A DNA stretch of 64,000 nt from Paraclostridium tenue (GCF_039521565.1 NZ_BAAACP010000005.1:1-64000), one strand, 5' to 3'. Numbered from the stretch's first letter, positions 44,514 to 53,198 are shown. Notes: generated by a model not told the origin, from the sequence alone. Numbers and translations are program-made.

Positions 44514-45416
44514 ATGAATTTACAACAATTAGAGTATTTTAAAACTATAGCTGAAACAGAGAACTTTACAACATCAGCTAAACTTTTATCAGTAACTCAA
44601 CCAGCATTAAGCAAAGCAATATCTAAATTAGAAGATGAGTTAAAAGTTCCCTTATTTGAGAAAAAAGGTAGAAATATAAAACTTACACGTTTTGGAAAAA
44701 CATTTTTAATTTATGCAAATAGAGCTTTAACAGAAATTGATAAAGGTATTAATGAATTAAAAGAAATGATTAGTGAGGATAGAGGAACTATATCTATATC
44801 ATCTACGCCTAGGATAGGTGTTTATTTTATGAATTTTTTTATAAGTGATTTTTTAAATAATAATCCTGATACTAAATTTCAATTTAATCAACAATCTGTA
44901 GATAGTATAGTAGAAAATTTAAAAATTGGGAAAATAGATATAGGATTTTATGATAGTGAATATAAAATTGATGATAATTACGATATAGAATCTATTCCAA
45001 TAAAGAAACAAGAATATATTTTAATTGTACCTAAAAATCATATTTTTTCAAATAGAGAAGAAATTTCTTTAAAAGAATTAAAAGATGAATACTTTATAGC
45101 ATTTTGTGAAAATAGTAAAGACCGATTAATATCATATAGTGAACTTTTAGGTTATACTCCTAAGATAGCTATTCAGCCTGATGGAGCAAATATAGGAAGT
45201 GTAGTTGAAGGATTAGTATCTGCAGGTGCTGGAATTTCTATAGTCCCAAATACGCCAATGATTAATACAAATGCATTATCCAAAATAAAAATTAAGGAAA
45301 ATATAAAAAAGAGAATTATATATATGGCATATTATAAAAATTCTTACATGTCACCTATTGCAAAGAAATTTAAAGATTATATAATACAATCAAACAATAT
45401 AGAAATGAATAATTAA
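44514..45416 (+). CDS. LysR family transcriptional regulator
   Basis: 300 aa. N-terminal winged helix (LQQLEYFKTIAETENFTTSAKLLSVTQPALSKAISKLE, about 3-41; the LysR signature) and a C-terminal substrate-binding domain (about 90-290). It is divergent from the ferredoxin-nitroreductase gene, with a LysR palindrome in between, so regulation of that gene and of itself is the natural reading. AAGGAGGA before ATG 44514. Effector unknown. Confidence 0.92.
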   Translation: MNLQQLEYFKTIAETENFTTSAKLLSVTQPALSKAISKLEDELKVPLFEKKGRNIKLTRFGKTFLIYANRALTEIDKGINELKEMISEDRGTISISSTPRIGVYFMNFFISDFLNNNPDTKFQFNQQSVDSIVENLKIGKIDIGFYDSEYKIDDNYDIESIPIKKQEYILIVPKNHIFSNREEISLKELKDEYFIAFCENSKDRLISYSELLGYTPKIAIQPDGANIGSVVEGLVSAGAGISIVPNTPMINTNALSKIKIKENIKKRIIYMAYYKNSYMSPIAKKFKDYIIQSNNIEMNN

Positions 45417-45635
45417 AAGTTTTTATATTAAAGTTTATAATAGTTATTTTGTAATTTTTATAAAAAAATAAAATAAAAAATAAAATTAAATTTAAAAAAT
45501 AAGTTTAATTTAATGACTCTATGGGAATAATTGTATATAATAAAAATCTGGATTAAAATTTAATAAATACTAAAGTGTTATTAAATAGAAAAAATAGGAC
45601 AAAATAATGATATAAACATTTGGAGGAAAAGATAT

Positions 45636-46580
45636 ATGAAAAATAAGGTAGTAATAGTCGGTACAGGAATGGTTGGAATGAGTTATGCTTATTCTATGGT
45701 AAATCAAGGAACTTGTGAAGAATTAGTTTTAATTGATATAGATAAAGACAAAGCTAAAGGAGAAGCTATGGATTTAAATCATGGTTTAAACTTTGGCAAA
45801 AGAAAAATGAAAATATATGCAGGTGATTACAAAGATTGTAGTGATGCATATATTATATGTATAACAGCTGGTGCTATACAAGCTGAAGGAGAAACTAGAC
45901 TAGATTTATTAAATAAAAATACAAAAATAATGAAAAATATAATAGATAATATAAAAGCATCTGGATTTAATGGTATATTGTTAATAGCTACAAATCCAGT
46001 AGATATAATGACTTATATAGCTGCCAAACTTTCTGGATATGATAAACATAAAGTAATTGGATCTGGTACAACTCTAGATTCATCAAGACTTAGATATACT
46101 TTAAGTGAAAAATTAGATGTTAATCCTAAAAATGTACATGCTTATGTTATGGGAGAACATGGAGATTCTCAATTTGTAGCATGGAGTTATGCATTACAAG
46201 GGGTTCAACCTATCTATCAAATGGCATCTAGAAAAGACAGTAAAATAACATTTGATGATTTAGCAAAAATAGAAGATGAAGTTAAAAATGTAGCTTATGA
46301 AATAATTAAGTGTAAAAAATCAACTTACTATGGTATAGGAATGGCTTTAACCGCTATAACTAGAGCTATACTTGAAAATGAAAATAGCATACTTACAGTA
46401 TCATCTTATTTAAATGGAGAATACGGACATAATGATGTATATATAGCAGCACCTAGTGTAGTTAATAAAGATGGAGTAAGAGAAGTAATACAATTACCAT
46501 TAGAAAAAGAAGAAAAAGAAAAATTTGATAAATCTATAAAAGTTATGAAAGAAAATATAGAAAAGATTGAATTACAATAA
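45636..46580 (+). CDS. ldh: L-lactate dehydrogenase
   Basis: 314 aa. Reduces pyruvate to L-lactate, re-oxidising NADH in fermentation. Rossmann GTGMVGMSYAYSM at the N-terminus, Asp in VLIDIDKDK for NAD specificity, GAIQAEGETRLDLL with the loop (Gln at the specificity position marking LDH over MDH), ATNPVDIMTY, and catalytic H175 in GEHGDSQ. TTGGAGGA before ATG 45636. Monocistronic. Confidence 0.95.
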   Translation: MKNKVVIVGTGMVGMSYAYSMVNQGTCEELVLIDIDKDKAKGEAMDLNHGLNFGKRKMKIYAGDYKDCSDAYIICITAGAIQAEGETRLDLLNKNTKIMKNIIDNIKASGFNGILLIATNPVDIMTYIAAKLSGYDKHKVIGSGTTLDSSRLRYTLSEKLDVNPKNVHAYVMGEHGDSQFVAWSYALQGVQPIYQMASRKDSKITFDDLAKIEDEVKNVAYEIIKCKKSTYYGIGMALTAITRAILENENSILTVSSYLNGEYGHNDVYIAAPSVVNKDGVREVIQLPLEKEEKEKFDKSIKVMKENIEKIELQ

Positions 46581-46605
46581 TTAAGGTATTTAAAATAATA
46601 AAAAG

Positions 46606-46645
46606 CAAGAAAAAGAGTATGCAGTTGCATACTCTTATTTTATTT
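46606..46645 (+). terminator. terminator of ldh
   Basis: Stem AAGAGTATGCA / TGCATACTCTT then T-rich tail. Confidence 0.85.
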
Positions 46646-46767
46646 ATTATAAAAATTAAAAAATAAAAATTTTAAAAACATGTGGAATTTTTATTTTAAA
46701 GTGCATATATTAAATATATAGTGAAAGATACAAAAAATAAATTGCAAATAATAAGGAGGATAAAAAT

Positions 46768-46851
46768 ATGAAAGAATTAATTAGTCTAATGTATTTTGAA
46801 TATGAGGAAGAATTAATTTATGATTACTCACCAGATTATAAATTAGATTAA
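46768..46851 (+). CDS. 27-residue acidic Tyr-rich peptide, copy 1
   Basis: A 27-codon frame with an excellent ribosome site (AATAAGGAGGATAAAA, 7 nt before ATG). Begins MKELISLMYFEYEEEL and ends IYDYSPDYKLD. It is strongly acidic and has four Tyr residues. The C-terminal YDYSPDY block is shared with a second 27-codon gene at 47045; 13 of 27 aligned residues are identical without gaps. No signal peptide, no Cys, no processing enzyme beside it. It could be a precursor or signalling peptide, a small regulator, or an antitoxin-like partner; function unknown. Confidence 0.65.
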   Translation: MKELISLMYFEYEEELIYDYSPDYKLD

Positions 46852-47044
46852 GTGAATTAATTAATAATTTAAAAATCAAATTTAAAAGTTTAATGATTAA
46901 TTATATAACTAAATTTCAATAATAATATAAATACGCACTATTAAATGTAAAAAATATTTATATTATTATTATTAGATTTATAGTAAATATGATGAATTTT
47001 AATTGATAAATTTCAAAATGAAAAATTATAAGGAGGTAGTAAAT

Positions 47045-47128
47045 ATGGAAAAATATATTGTTATGGAATGTTTTGGGTATGAAATGGACTTAGATTACGA
47101 TTATTCACCAGACTATGAAGTAGAATAA
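47045..47128 (+). CDS. 27-residue acidic Tyr-rich peptide, copy 2
   Basis: 27 codons after TATAAGGAGGTAGTAAAT, another ideal ribosome site. Begins MEKYIVMECFGYEMDLD and ends YDYSPDYEVE. Paralog of the peptide at 46768 with identical length and conserved positions I5, F10, Y12, E13, L16 and Y18 through Y24. One Cys (residue 9) is unique to this copy. Nucleotide changes between the copies are often synonymous (GATTAC versus GATTAT, GAT versus GAC), which argues for selection on protein sequence. No terminator separates the two genes, so one transcript may carry both. Confidence 0.65.
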   Translation: MEKYIVMECFGYEMDLDYDYSPDYEVE

Positions 47129-47155
47129 TTTTAAAATCTATAAAAGGTAGGTAGT

Positions 47156-47195
47156 AGGAGGATAAAAGGTGTACCCCGAAAATTTAAACACATAA
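47156..47195 (+). other. tiny GTG frame or IS3-type end remnant
   Basis: AGGAGG (47156-47161) stands 7 nt before GTG 47169, opening an 8-codon frame (MYPENLNT, stop TAA 47193-47195). The DNA GTGTACCCCGAAAATTTAAA resembles the TGTACCCC...AAAATT ends typical of IS3/IS150-family elements as I recall them. Either reading is possible; no transposase is left next to it. Confidence 0.35.
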
Positions 47196-47234
47196 AAGGA
47201 GCTATTTAAAAATTATTAATAGCTCCTTTTAAAT
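47196..47234 (+). terminator. terminator after peptide genes
   Basis: Stem AAAAGGAGCTATT / AATAGCTCCTTTT. It likely ends the peptide transcript. Confidence 0.8.
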
Positions 47235-47236
47235 TA

Positions 47237-47359
47237 TTAATTTATTATATAATCTATACAATAATGAAATGAATCTATAACTGTAATAACTTTGTTTATA
47301 TATTTTTTTACATTATCAAAATTAAATAAATTTCTAGCTTTTAAAATAGTTGTACTCAT
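47237..47359 (-). CDS. possible 40-residue protein or fragment
   Basis: A 40-codon minus-strand frame starting MSTTILKARNLFNFDNVKKY and ending SFHYCIDYIIN. There is only a weak ribosome site (AAGTGAT). It faces the peptide terminator and is not recognised as any family. It may be the left-over end of an inserted element, given the IS-like sequence next to it. Confidence 0.25.
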   Translation of the reverse strand: MSTTILKARNLFNFDNVKKYINKVITVIDSFHYCIDYIIN

Positions 47360-47565
47360 CATTATCACTTAACAAATCCTTAATAAGTTAATATAAAAAT
47401 ACATATTACATTGTACTACAAAAGTTTCGAAAAAGTTTGTATAAAAATCAATACTTTACTATAAACTATTATTTTAGTAATATATTACTAGAAAATTATA
47501 GTAGATTAATAATACAAATGTTTATAATAAACACTATACTAATAAATAAATTAAGGAGTAAGACT

Positions 47566-48309
47566 ATGAATTTTAATAATAAATTTGCAAAAATAATAGG
47601 TGTAAGTGAAGATGGTATAAAAAACTTAGAATACATAATAAATTATAAAAAAAATAATGAAATATTATCTACAGAAAAAATATCTATAAACCAAGATATA
47701 GATAAAGATTATGCAGCTAAAATACTAGATGAAGTAGAAATTTTGTTTATAACATACAATTCAAAAGAACAAAGAACTTGTGATATAGTAAAAGCTGTAA
47801 ACTACATGGCAAAGGAAAGAAGAATAGTATCTATAGGTATTGATGTTAATCAAGACAAGAAAAAAGTTGAGTTTGATTTTAATGCTGAATTTATAATGAC
47901 TGATGAAAATAGAAACTTAATATGTGAGCTAATAGAAATGATGGTTGAATCTGTTTCAGAAGAGTGTACTATAAATATAGATTTAACAGATTTAAAAGAA
48001 ATATTATCTAAAGAAAAAGGATTAGCTCATGGATTTATTGAAAGTGATAAATCAGTAAATAAAGAAGAATTAGTTGAAATGTTATTTGATAGTATATTAA
48101 AAACAGATGAAGATTTAACTAAGAAAAAAGGTATAGTGTTTATAAGCCTTGGAAATGAATACTGTGAGATAGAAGAAGTATTACATATGTTAAATGAAAT
48201 GTTAGAAAATATACAAGGTAAAATAGATAGTAAATGTGATTTAATATTTACATTAGCTTTAAACGAAAACTTAAAAGATAAAATAAGAATGGGTATATTA
48301 TATAACTAA
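47566..48309 (+). CDS. degenerate FtsZ-like protein without GTP-binding signature
   Basis: 247 aa from ATG 47566 (TTAAGGAGTAA upstream; the longer frame from 47437 is unsupported). Residues 7-95 follow the FtsZ N-terminal domain: FAKIIGVSEDGIKNL aligns with IKVIGVGGGGNNAV, and EILFITYNSKEQRTCDIVKAV (58-78) with the MVFITAGMGGGTGTG segment, so the tubulin signature is replaced by YNSKEQRTC. Residues 136-147 (INIDLTDLKEIL) match the T7 loop and keep N137, D139 and D142 of NxDxxD. Residues 187-245 follow the FtsZ C-terminal domain, ending LNENLKDKIRMGIL. It lacks the FtsA/ZipA-binding tail. It presumably cannot bind GTP normally but could touch FtsZ. Role unknown. Confidence 0.7.
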   Translation: MNFNNKFAKIIGVSEDGIKNLEYIINYKKNNEILSTEKISINQDIDKDYAAKILDEVEILFITYNSKEQRTCDIVKAVNYMAKERRIVSIGIDVNQDKKKVEFDFNAEFIMTDENRNLICELIEMMVESVSEECTINIDLTDLKEILSKEKGLAHGFIESDKSVNKEELVEMLFDSILKTDEDLTKKKGIVFISLGNEYCEIEEVLHMLNEMLENIQGKIDSKCDLIFTLALNENLKDKIRMGILYN

Positions 48310-48315
48310 TATTAC

Positions 48316-48354
48316 ATAAAAAAGCTGTCTAAAGTTTAGACAGCTTTTTTTTAT
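48316..48354. terminator. bidirectional terminator
   Basis: Stem AAAAAAGCTGTCTAAA / TTTAGACAGCTTTTTT between convergent genes. Confidence 0.88.
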
Positions 48355-48357
48355 ATA

Positions 48358-48888
48358 TTATCTAAAGTCAGCTATATTATTTTCTATACTCATAAATTGA
48401 AGTATGCTAGGTAAAGGAAGTTTTTTACTTTCTATGCCCATACCAAACTGTTCAAAAGCATCTTTAGCATTTTCACCATAAGTTTTTAATATACCATCTT
48501 CTAATTCTTCTAAATGTTTATGTATATAAGATTTTATATCGTCTATAGTTTTTAAAGATTCTATTTCTTCTCCACGTAAAACATGTTTAAATATTTCAAA
48601 GCCTGCACCTTTAGATCCCCATATAAATATTCTGAAAGTAACTAAAGAACTTTCTATATATATTCCACAGCTTACAGAGTTCATATGATTTATATCGCTA
48701 TATAAATGTTGGTTAAAATCAACAAATCCACTAGGTGCTACTTCGTGAACTTTAGCATCACTATATTCTAAATCGCTTTTAGTTAATTTATCGTGTAAAT
48801 CTGAATAACCTAAGCTATTTAATAATATATCAGCAAATTTAGTAGGATGTATAAAAATTTTATCACTAGTTAAAAATTCTTTTTTCAT
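48358..48888 (-). CDS. hypothetical protein
   Basis: 176 aa, soluble, mildly acidic. No recognised family. Visible pieces: FIHPTKFADILLNSLGYSDL (about 12-31), VAPSGFVDFNQHLYSD (about 50-65), a central beta-rich part with CGIYIESSLVTFRIFIWGSKGAG, and a helical C-terminus. The ribosome site AAAGGAGCAAGTC precedes ATG 48888. Convergent to the FtsZ-like gene, sharing its terminator. A sporulation or stress role cannot be excluded or shown. Confidence 0.65.
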   Translation of the reverse strand: MKKEFLTSDKIFIHPTKFADILLNSLGYSDLHDKLTKSDLEYSDAKVHEVAPSGFVDFNQHLYSDINHMNSVSCGIYIESSLVTFRIFIWGSKGAGFEIFKHVLRGEEIESLKTIDDIKSYIHKHLEELEDGILKTYGENAKDAFEQFGMGIESKKLPLPSILQFMSIENNIADFR

Positions 48889-49316
48889 GACTTGCTCCTT
48901 TGTTATATGTAAATTTACAATGTTATTTTAACATATTAATATAATATTTCAAAATTAAAATTATTATCTTTTAATCATATTATCATCAATTTCACTTAAA
49001 TCTTTGACATATCCATAATTATCTATATTTTTACAACAATATACTTTCAACTGAAAACTTAAAAAATATTAAATGGAAAAAGAAGATAGTATAATCAACG
49101 ATTTAAATAAAAATATTACATCAAAGTTATTTGTTGATAGATATATATATGTAAAAAATAAATCTAAACTAGATTTTATTTATACACTTTGATATAATAA
49201 AATAGTTTTAGTATATAATATAAATTATTAATAAACAGACGACAGCCCTCTTTTAAATAACTGAAAATTTTTAAGGAGGGTATTTTAGATAAAAATATCT
49301 TAATAAAGGAGACGCT
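48889..49316. other. 428-bp gap with gene remnant and hairpins
   Basis: Contains a minus-strand open stretch (about 48964-49070; reads KVYCCKNIDNYGYVKDL and ends MIKR) with no usable start, probably a decayed gene end. CCCTCTTTTAA (49246-49256) then pairs with TTAAGGAGGG (49271-49280), and a second small stem AGATA/TATCT follows just before the ribosome site of the U32 gene. The rest is AT-rich and featureless. Confidence 0.4.
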
Positions 49317-50558
49317 ATGCAAAATATAGAATTATTAGCACCAGCAGGTGATTTAGAAAGATTAAAAACAGCTTTTGTATATGGAGCGGATGCAGTATAC
49401 ATAGGTGGAGAAATATTTGGTATGAGATCTGCTGCTAAAAACTTCAATAAAGAAGATATGGCAGAAGGGATAAAATTTGCACATGAAAGAGGAAAAAGAG
49501 TATTTGTTACTGTAAATATAATACCTAGAAATGAAGAGTTTGAACAATTAGAAGCTTATTTAAAAGAATTAGATGAAATAGGCGTAGATGCAGTTATCGT
49601 AAGTGATCCAGGAGTATTTAGTGTAGTAAAAAAAGTTATTCCAAATATGGAAATACACATAAGTACACAAGCTAGCACAACTAACTCATTCGCAGCTTCA
49701 TTTTGGTATAATCAAGGAGCTAAAAGAGTTGTTATGGCAAGAGAGTTATCATTTAAAGAAATTAAAGAATTAAGAGATAATACTCCAGAAGACATGGATA
49801 TAGAAGCTTTCATACATGGTGCTATGTGTATGTCATACTCAGGTAAATGTGTAATAAGTAATTACACTACAGGCAGAGATGCAAATAGAGGTGCATGTGC
49901 ACAATCTTGTAGATGGAAATATACTTTAGTTGAAGAACAAGATAATGGAGAATATAAAAAAGTATTAGATGATGTAGATGCAGAATTTTTCTTTAACACT
50001 AAAGATATGTGTATGATTGAATATATACCAGAAATTATAGAAAGTGGTATAAATAGTTTTAAAATAGAAGGAAGAATGAAAACTGCATACTATGTAGCAA
50101 CTACAGTTAGAGCTTATAGAATGGCAATAGATGAATATTTAAAAGACCCAGAAAACTGGAAGTTTAATCCTATGTGGCTAGAAGAGCTTAAAAAAGGTAG
50201 TCATAGACACTTTAGTACAGGATTTTATTTAGACAAAACAAGTACTAAAGATCAAAACTATGAATCAGCATCTTACGTTAGAAATTATGATTTTATTGGA
50301 GTAGTTAGAGGGCATGATGAAGAAACTGGATTACCAATAGTAGAACAAAGAAATAGAATGTTTGTAGGAGATAAGATAGAAATAATAGGACCAGGAAAAG
50401 AAACAGTACATGCTACTATATTAGAAATGTATAATGAAGAAGGAGAAAGTATAGAATCAGCTCCGCATGCTAAGCAAATAGTTAAAATGAAGTTAGATGT
50501 AGAAGTAGAAGAATATTATATGTTAAGAAAACCAATAACATCTATAAATATATTATAA
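49317..50558 (+). CDS. U32 peptidase family protein (tRNA hydroxylation TrhP-like)
   Basis: 413 aa. Begins with the family signature IELLAPAGDLERLKTAF and YGADAVYIGG. Contains EAFIHGAMCMSYSGKCVISN...RGACAQSCRW (about 162-200) whose four cysteines bind an iron-sulfur cluster in relatives RlhA, TrhP and UbiU/V. Members of about 410 aa (YrrO/TrhP type) hydroxylate tRNA U34 or act as collagenase-like proteins; prephenate is the O donor for TrhP. By length and sequence TrhP/YrrO is most likely. AAAGGAGACGCT before ATG 49317. The usual partner gene yrrN is not next to it. Confidence 0.88.
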   Translation: MQNIELLAPAGDLERLKTAFVYGADAVYIGGEIFGMRSAAKNFNKEDMAEGIKFAHERGKRVFVTVNIIPRNEEFEQLEAYLKELDEIGVDAVIVSDPGVFSVVKKVIPNMEIHISTQASTTNSFAASFWYNQGAKRVVMARELSFKEIKELRDNTPEDMDIEAFIHGAMCMSYSGKCVISNYTTGRDANRGACAQSCRWKYTLVEEQDNGEYKKVLDDVDAEFFFNTKDMCMIEYIPEIIESGINSFKIEGRMKTAYYVATTVRAYRMAIDEYLKDPENWKFNPMWLEELKKGSHRHFSTGFYLDKTSTKDQNYESASYVRNYDFIGVVRGHDEETGLPIVEQRNRMFVGDKIEIIGPGKETVHATILEMYNEEGESIESAPHAKQIVKMKLDVEVEEYYMLRKPITSINIL

Positions 50559-50559
50559 T

Positions 50560-50607
50560 AAAAACAAAACCAGAAGCTATATAATAGTTTCTGGTTTTGT
50601 TTTTATA
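50560..50607 (+). terminator. terminator of U32 gene
   Basis: Stem AAAACAAAACCAGAA / TTCTGGTTTTGTTTT. Confidence 0.88.
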
Positions 50608-50712
50608 TATTTAAATAATAAGTAATATAAGTTTTAATCCATTTATATATTAATAATGAAACATTATATGTTTAGTATTAGTATATAGGAGGGGATTAAT
50701 ATAGTTAAAAAT

Positions 50713-51750
50713 ATGAAGGAAATTATTATGTTGGCAGGAGCATATATATCAGTTTGTATAGGCTCAGGTTTTGCAACAGGACAAGAAATACTACAGTTTT
50801 TTTCATCTCAAGGGAGTAAAAGTATTTTAGCAGGGATTATATGTATGATTCTTATGATGTATTGTGGTGCAAGTTTATTTAAGATAGGAAAAAATACTCA
50901 ATTAAGGTATAGCAATGACATATTTACATATTTATTTGGAGATTTTATGGGGAGTATATTTAAAATAATTATACCTGTATTTTCTTTATGTAGTTTTATT
51001 GTTATGATATCAGGTGCAGGAGCAACTTTGAATCAATATTATGGAATAAATAAAATTTTAGGTGGAATTATATTAGCGATAATAACAATGATATCAGTTA
51101 TTATGGGTATGAATAAAGTTTTAGACATATTAGGAAATTTAGGGCCTATAATAGCTGTAATTGCCATAGGTGTAAGTATAGTTTCTATTACGAAAAATTA
51201 TCAAAATTTAAGTAATATAGATTTTACAATAAATAATTTAGGTATTGCAAAAGCAATTGACAGTTGGCCCATATCTGCAATAGTATATAGTGGACTTAAT
51301 ATAATATTTGCAACGCCTTTTTTGGTTGGAGCAGGTAAAACTGCAAAAAATATAAAAAATTGTAAACCAGCAGGAATAATAGGTGGATTCATACTTATAT
51401 TATCTGCAATGTTTATAAACATAGCTCTTTTAGCCGATATACAAAATGTACATATGCAAGAAATACCAACTTTATATATGTCAAAGCAGATATCACCATT
51501 AATAGGAAATATATTTTCATTAATACTCATTGGTGGAATATATACAACAGCAGCACCTCTATTATGGAGTGTATGCAATAGTTGTTATCCAGAAAAGTCC
51601 AAAAAATTTAATATAATGGCTATAATGTGTACTATATTAGGGATATTTGGAGGTATGCTTCCATTTTCTTACTTAGTTAATTTTATGTACCCTATATCAG
51701 GGTCTGTAGGAGTTTTAATTATATTAGCTTTAATAAAAAAAAGAAGATAA
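50713..51750 (+). CDS. YkvI family membrane protein
   Basis: 345 aa, about 10 membrane segments. N-terminus MLAGAYISVCIGSGFATGQEI is the YkvI hallmark, related to the unwound first helix of LeuT-fold transporters (Na+ site GSGFA). Homologs are uncharacterised, likely amino acid or cation transporters. Start is uncertain: ATG 50713 lies 18 nt past the AGGAGGGG at 50687-50694, whereas ATA 50701 is 6 nt from it, so a rare ATA start with four extra residues is possible. The stop codon lies inside the stem of its terminator. Confidence 0.85.
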   Translation: MKEIIMLAGAYISVCIGSGFATGQEILQFFSSQGSKSILAGIICMILMMYCGASLFKIGKNTQLRYSNDIFTYLFGDFMGSIFKIIIPVFSLCSFIVMISGAGATLNQYYGINKILGGIILAIITMISVIMGMNKVLDILGNLGPIIAVIAIGVSIVSITKNYQNLSNIDFTINNLGIAKAIDSWPISAIVYSGLNIIFATPFLVGAGKTAKNIKNCKPAGIIGGFILILSAMFINIALLADIQNVHMQEIPTLYMSKQISPLIGNIFSLILIGGIYTTAAPLLWSVCNSCYPEKSKKFNIMAIMCTILGIFGGMLPFSYLVNFMYPISGSVGVLIILALIKKRR

Positions 51751-51770
51751 CAAATCTTCTTTTTTTTATT
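51735..51770 (+). terminator. terminator overlapping the YkvI stop codon
   Basis: AAAAAGAAGAT / ATCTTCTTTTT with the TAA stop in the loop, then T-run. Confidence 0.8.
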
Positions 51771-51884
51771 AAAATATATACTAGCATGTAAATAATTTAA
51801 ATTTAATAAAATCAAAATTTATAATATTTTTTGAGAATATAGAAGTATTAATCAAAATATGCTAATATTAAAATTGGGGAAGGG

Positions 51885-53198
51885 GTGAAAGAGATAAATA
51901 TAACAGATTTTTTTTTAATAAGCATACCTGAAGCTTTAGTAATATTTTCATCTCTTAGCGTAATTGTTGAAAAAGAGATAAGAAAAAAAGATATAATTTA
52001 TATGGCTTTAATATACTCAATAATATGTTTTATATTAAAAAATAATTTTCCAGTAGGCTTAAATAATATTTTTATGAGTATTTCAATAGCTATCATAATA
52101 TATTTATATTCTAAGGTAAACCTTGCACGATGTTGCATTGCAACAATTATAACTTTATCTACAATACTTTTTTTTGAGATATTATCAATAGTTTTCATAA
52201 GTTTTATAGGAATTAATTTAGAGCATGTATTAGAAAATCAAATATTAAAAATATTAGTTTATTATATACCTATATCAATAATGTTTATAGTAATTCGACT
52301 GCTTAAATATAAAAAATTCATCAAAAAAGTAGATAATATCAGTAAAATGTATATAAACAAACAAATAGAAAGTATGATACTTTACATAAGTGCATTAACA
52401 ATGGTTATTATGGGAATTGTTGTATTACTTGTATACAACAATAAAAATTTAGTTTATAGTACAGAACGTTTTTTAATTTTATTTTTAACTTTTTCATTTA
52501 TACTAATACTAATAGGACTAATATTAATATTAATAAATTATAATAAAAGAAAAGTATTAGATGAAGTAGAAAGAAATTTAACAGAAAACAATTTAAAACA
52601 AATGAAAGATACTGTAGATGTCCTAAGGCTTCAACGACATGATTATATGAATCATTTACAAGTTATACTAATGCAAATATCAAATGGAAAAAATGAAGAT
52701 GCTAAAAACTATATACTAGGAATATCTAATAATGATAGTAGTGGAATTACTTATTTCAGTACAGGAAATTCATATATAGATGCTATATTAAATACTAAAA
52801 AAAGAAGAGCACTTAAATATGATATACAACTTACGGCATGTATAGATAGTTTATTAGAAGATATAGAACTATCAGATTCAGAACTTAGCTCTATACTTTT
52901 AAATATAATTGATAATGCAATAGATGAACTTAAAAAACACAATAAAGATTATAAGTATATACATGTTGATGTTTATAAAGAAGAATATTATCACAATATA
53001 TCAATTAAAAACAATGGAAGTATAATTAAAGATAAGAAAAAAATATTCGAACTAGGATACTCTTCAAAAGGAATAAATAGAGGTTATGGATTATATGCTA
53101 TTAAAAAATTATTAGAATCATACAATTGTATTTTAGACGTATATAGTGATGAGATGGAAACAGAATTTAATATACAAGTACCGATAACAGCAAAATAG
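51885..53198 (+). CDS. AgrC-like sensor histidine kinase, orphan
   Basis: 437 aa from GTG 51885 (TTGGGGA upstream). About six or seven membrane segments (6-215), then a short coiled linker, a SpoOB-type dimerisation helix with H252 in RLQRHDYMNHLQ, and a GHKL ATPase (NIIDNAIDELKKH N-box, NNGSII, and the glycine-rich SSKGINRGYGLYA). This is the layout of peptide-pheromone receptors (AgrC/ComD/CitA-like). No agrB, agrD or response regulator follows, which is unusual. Two 27-residue peptide genes lie 4.8 kb upstream but have no maturation gene. Ligand unknown. Confidence 0.88.
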   Translation: MKEINITDFFLISIPEALVIFSSLSVIVEKEIRKKDIIYMALIYSIICFILKNNFPVGLNNIFMSISIAIIIYLYSKVNLARCCIATIITLSTILFFEILSIVFISFIGINLEHVLENQILKILVYYIPISIMFIVIRLLKYKKFIKKVDNISKMYINKQIESMILYISALTMVIMGIVVLLVYNNKNLVYSTERFLILFLTFSFILILIGLILILINYNKRKVLDEVERNLTENNLKQMKDTVDVLRLQRHDYMNHLQVILMQISNGKNEDAKNYILGISNNDSSGITYFSTGNSYIDAILNTKKRRALKYDIQLTACIDSLLEDIELSDSELSSILLNIIDNAIDELKKHNKDYKYIHVDVYKEEYYHNISIKNNGSIIKDKKKIFELGYSSKGINRGYGLYAIKKLLESYNCILDVYSDEMETEFNIQVPITAK

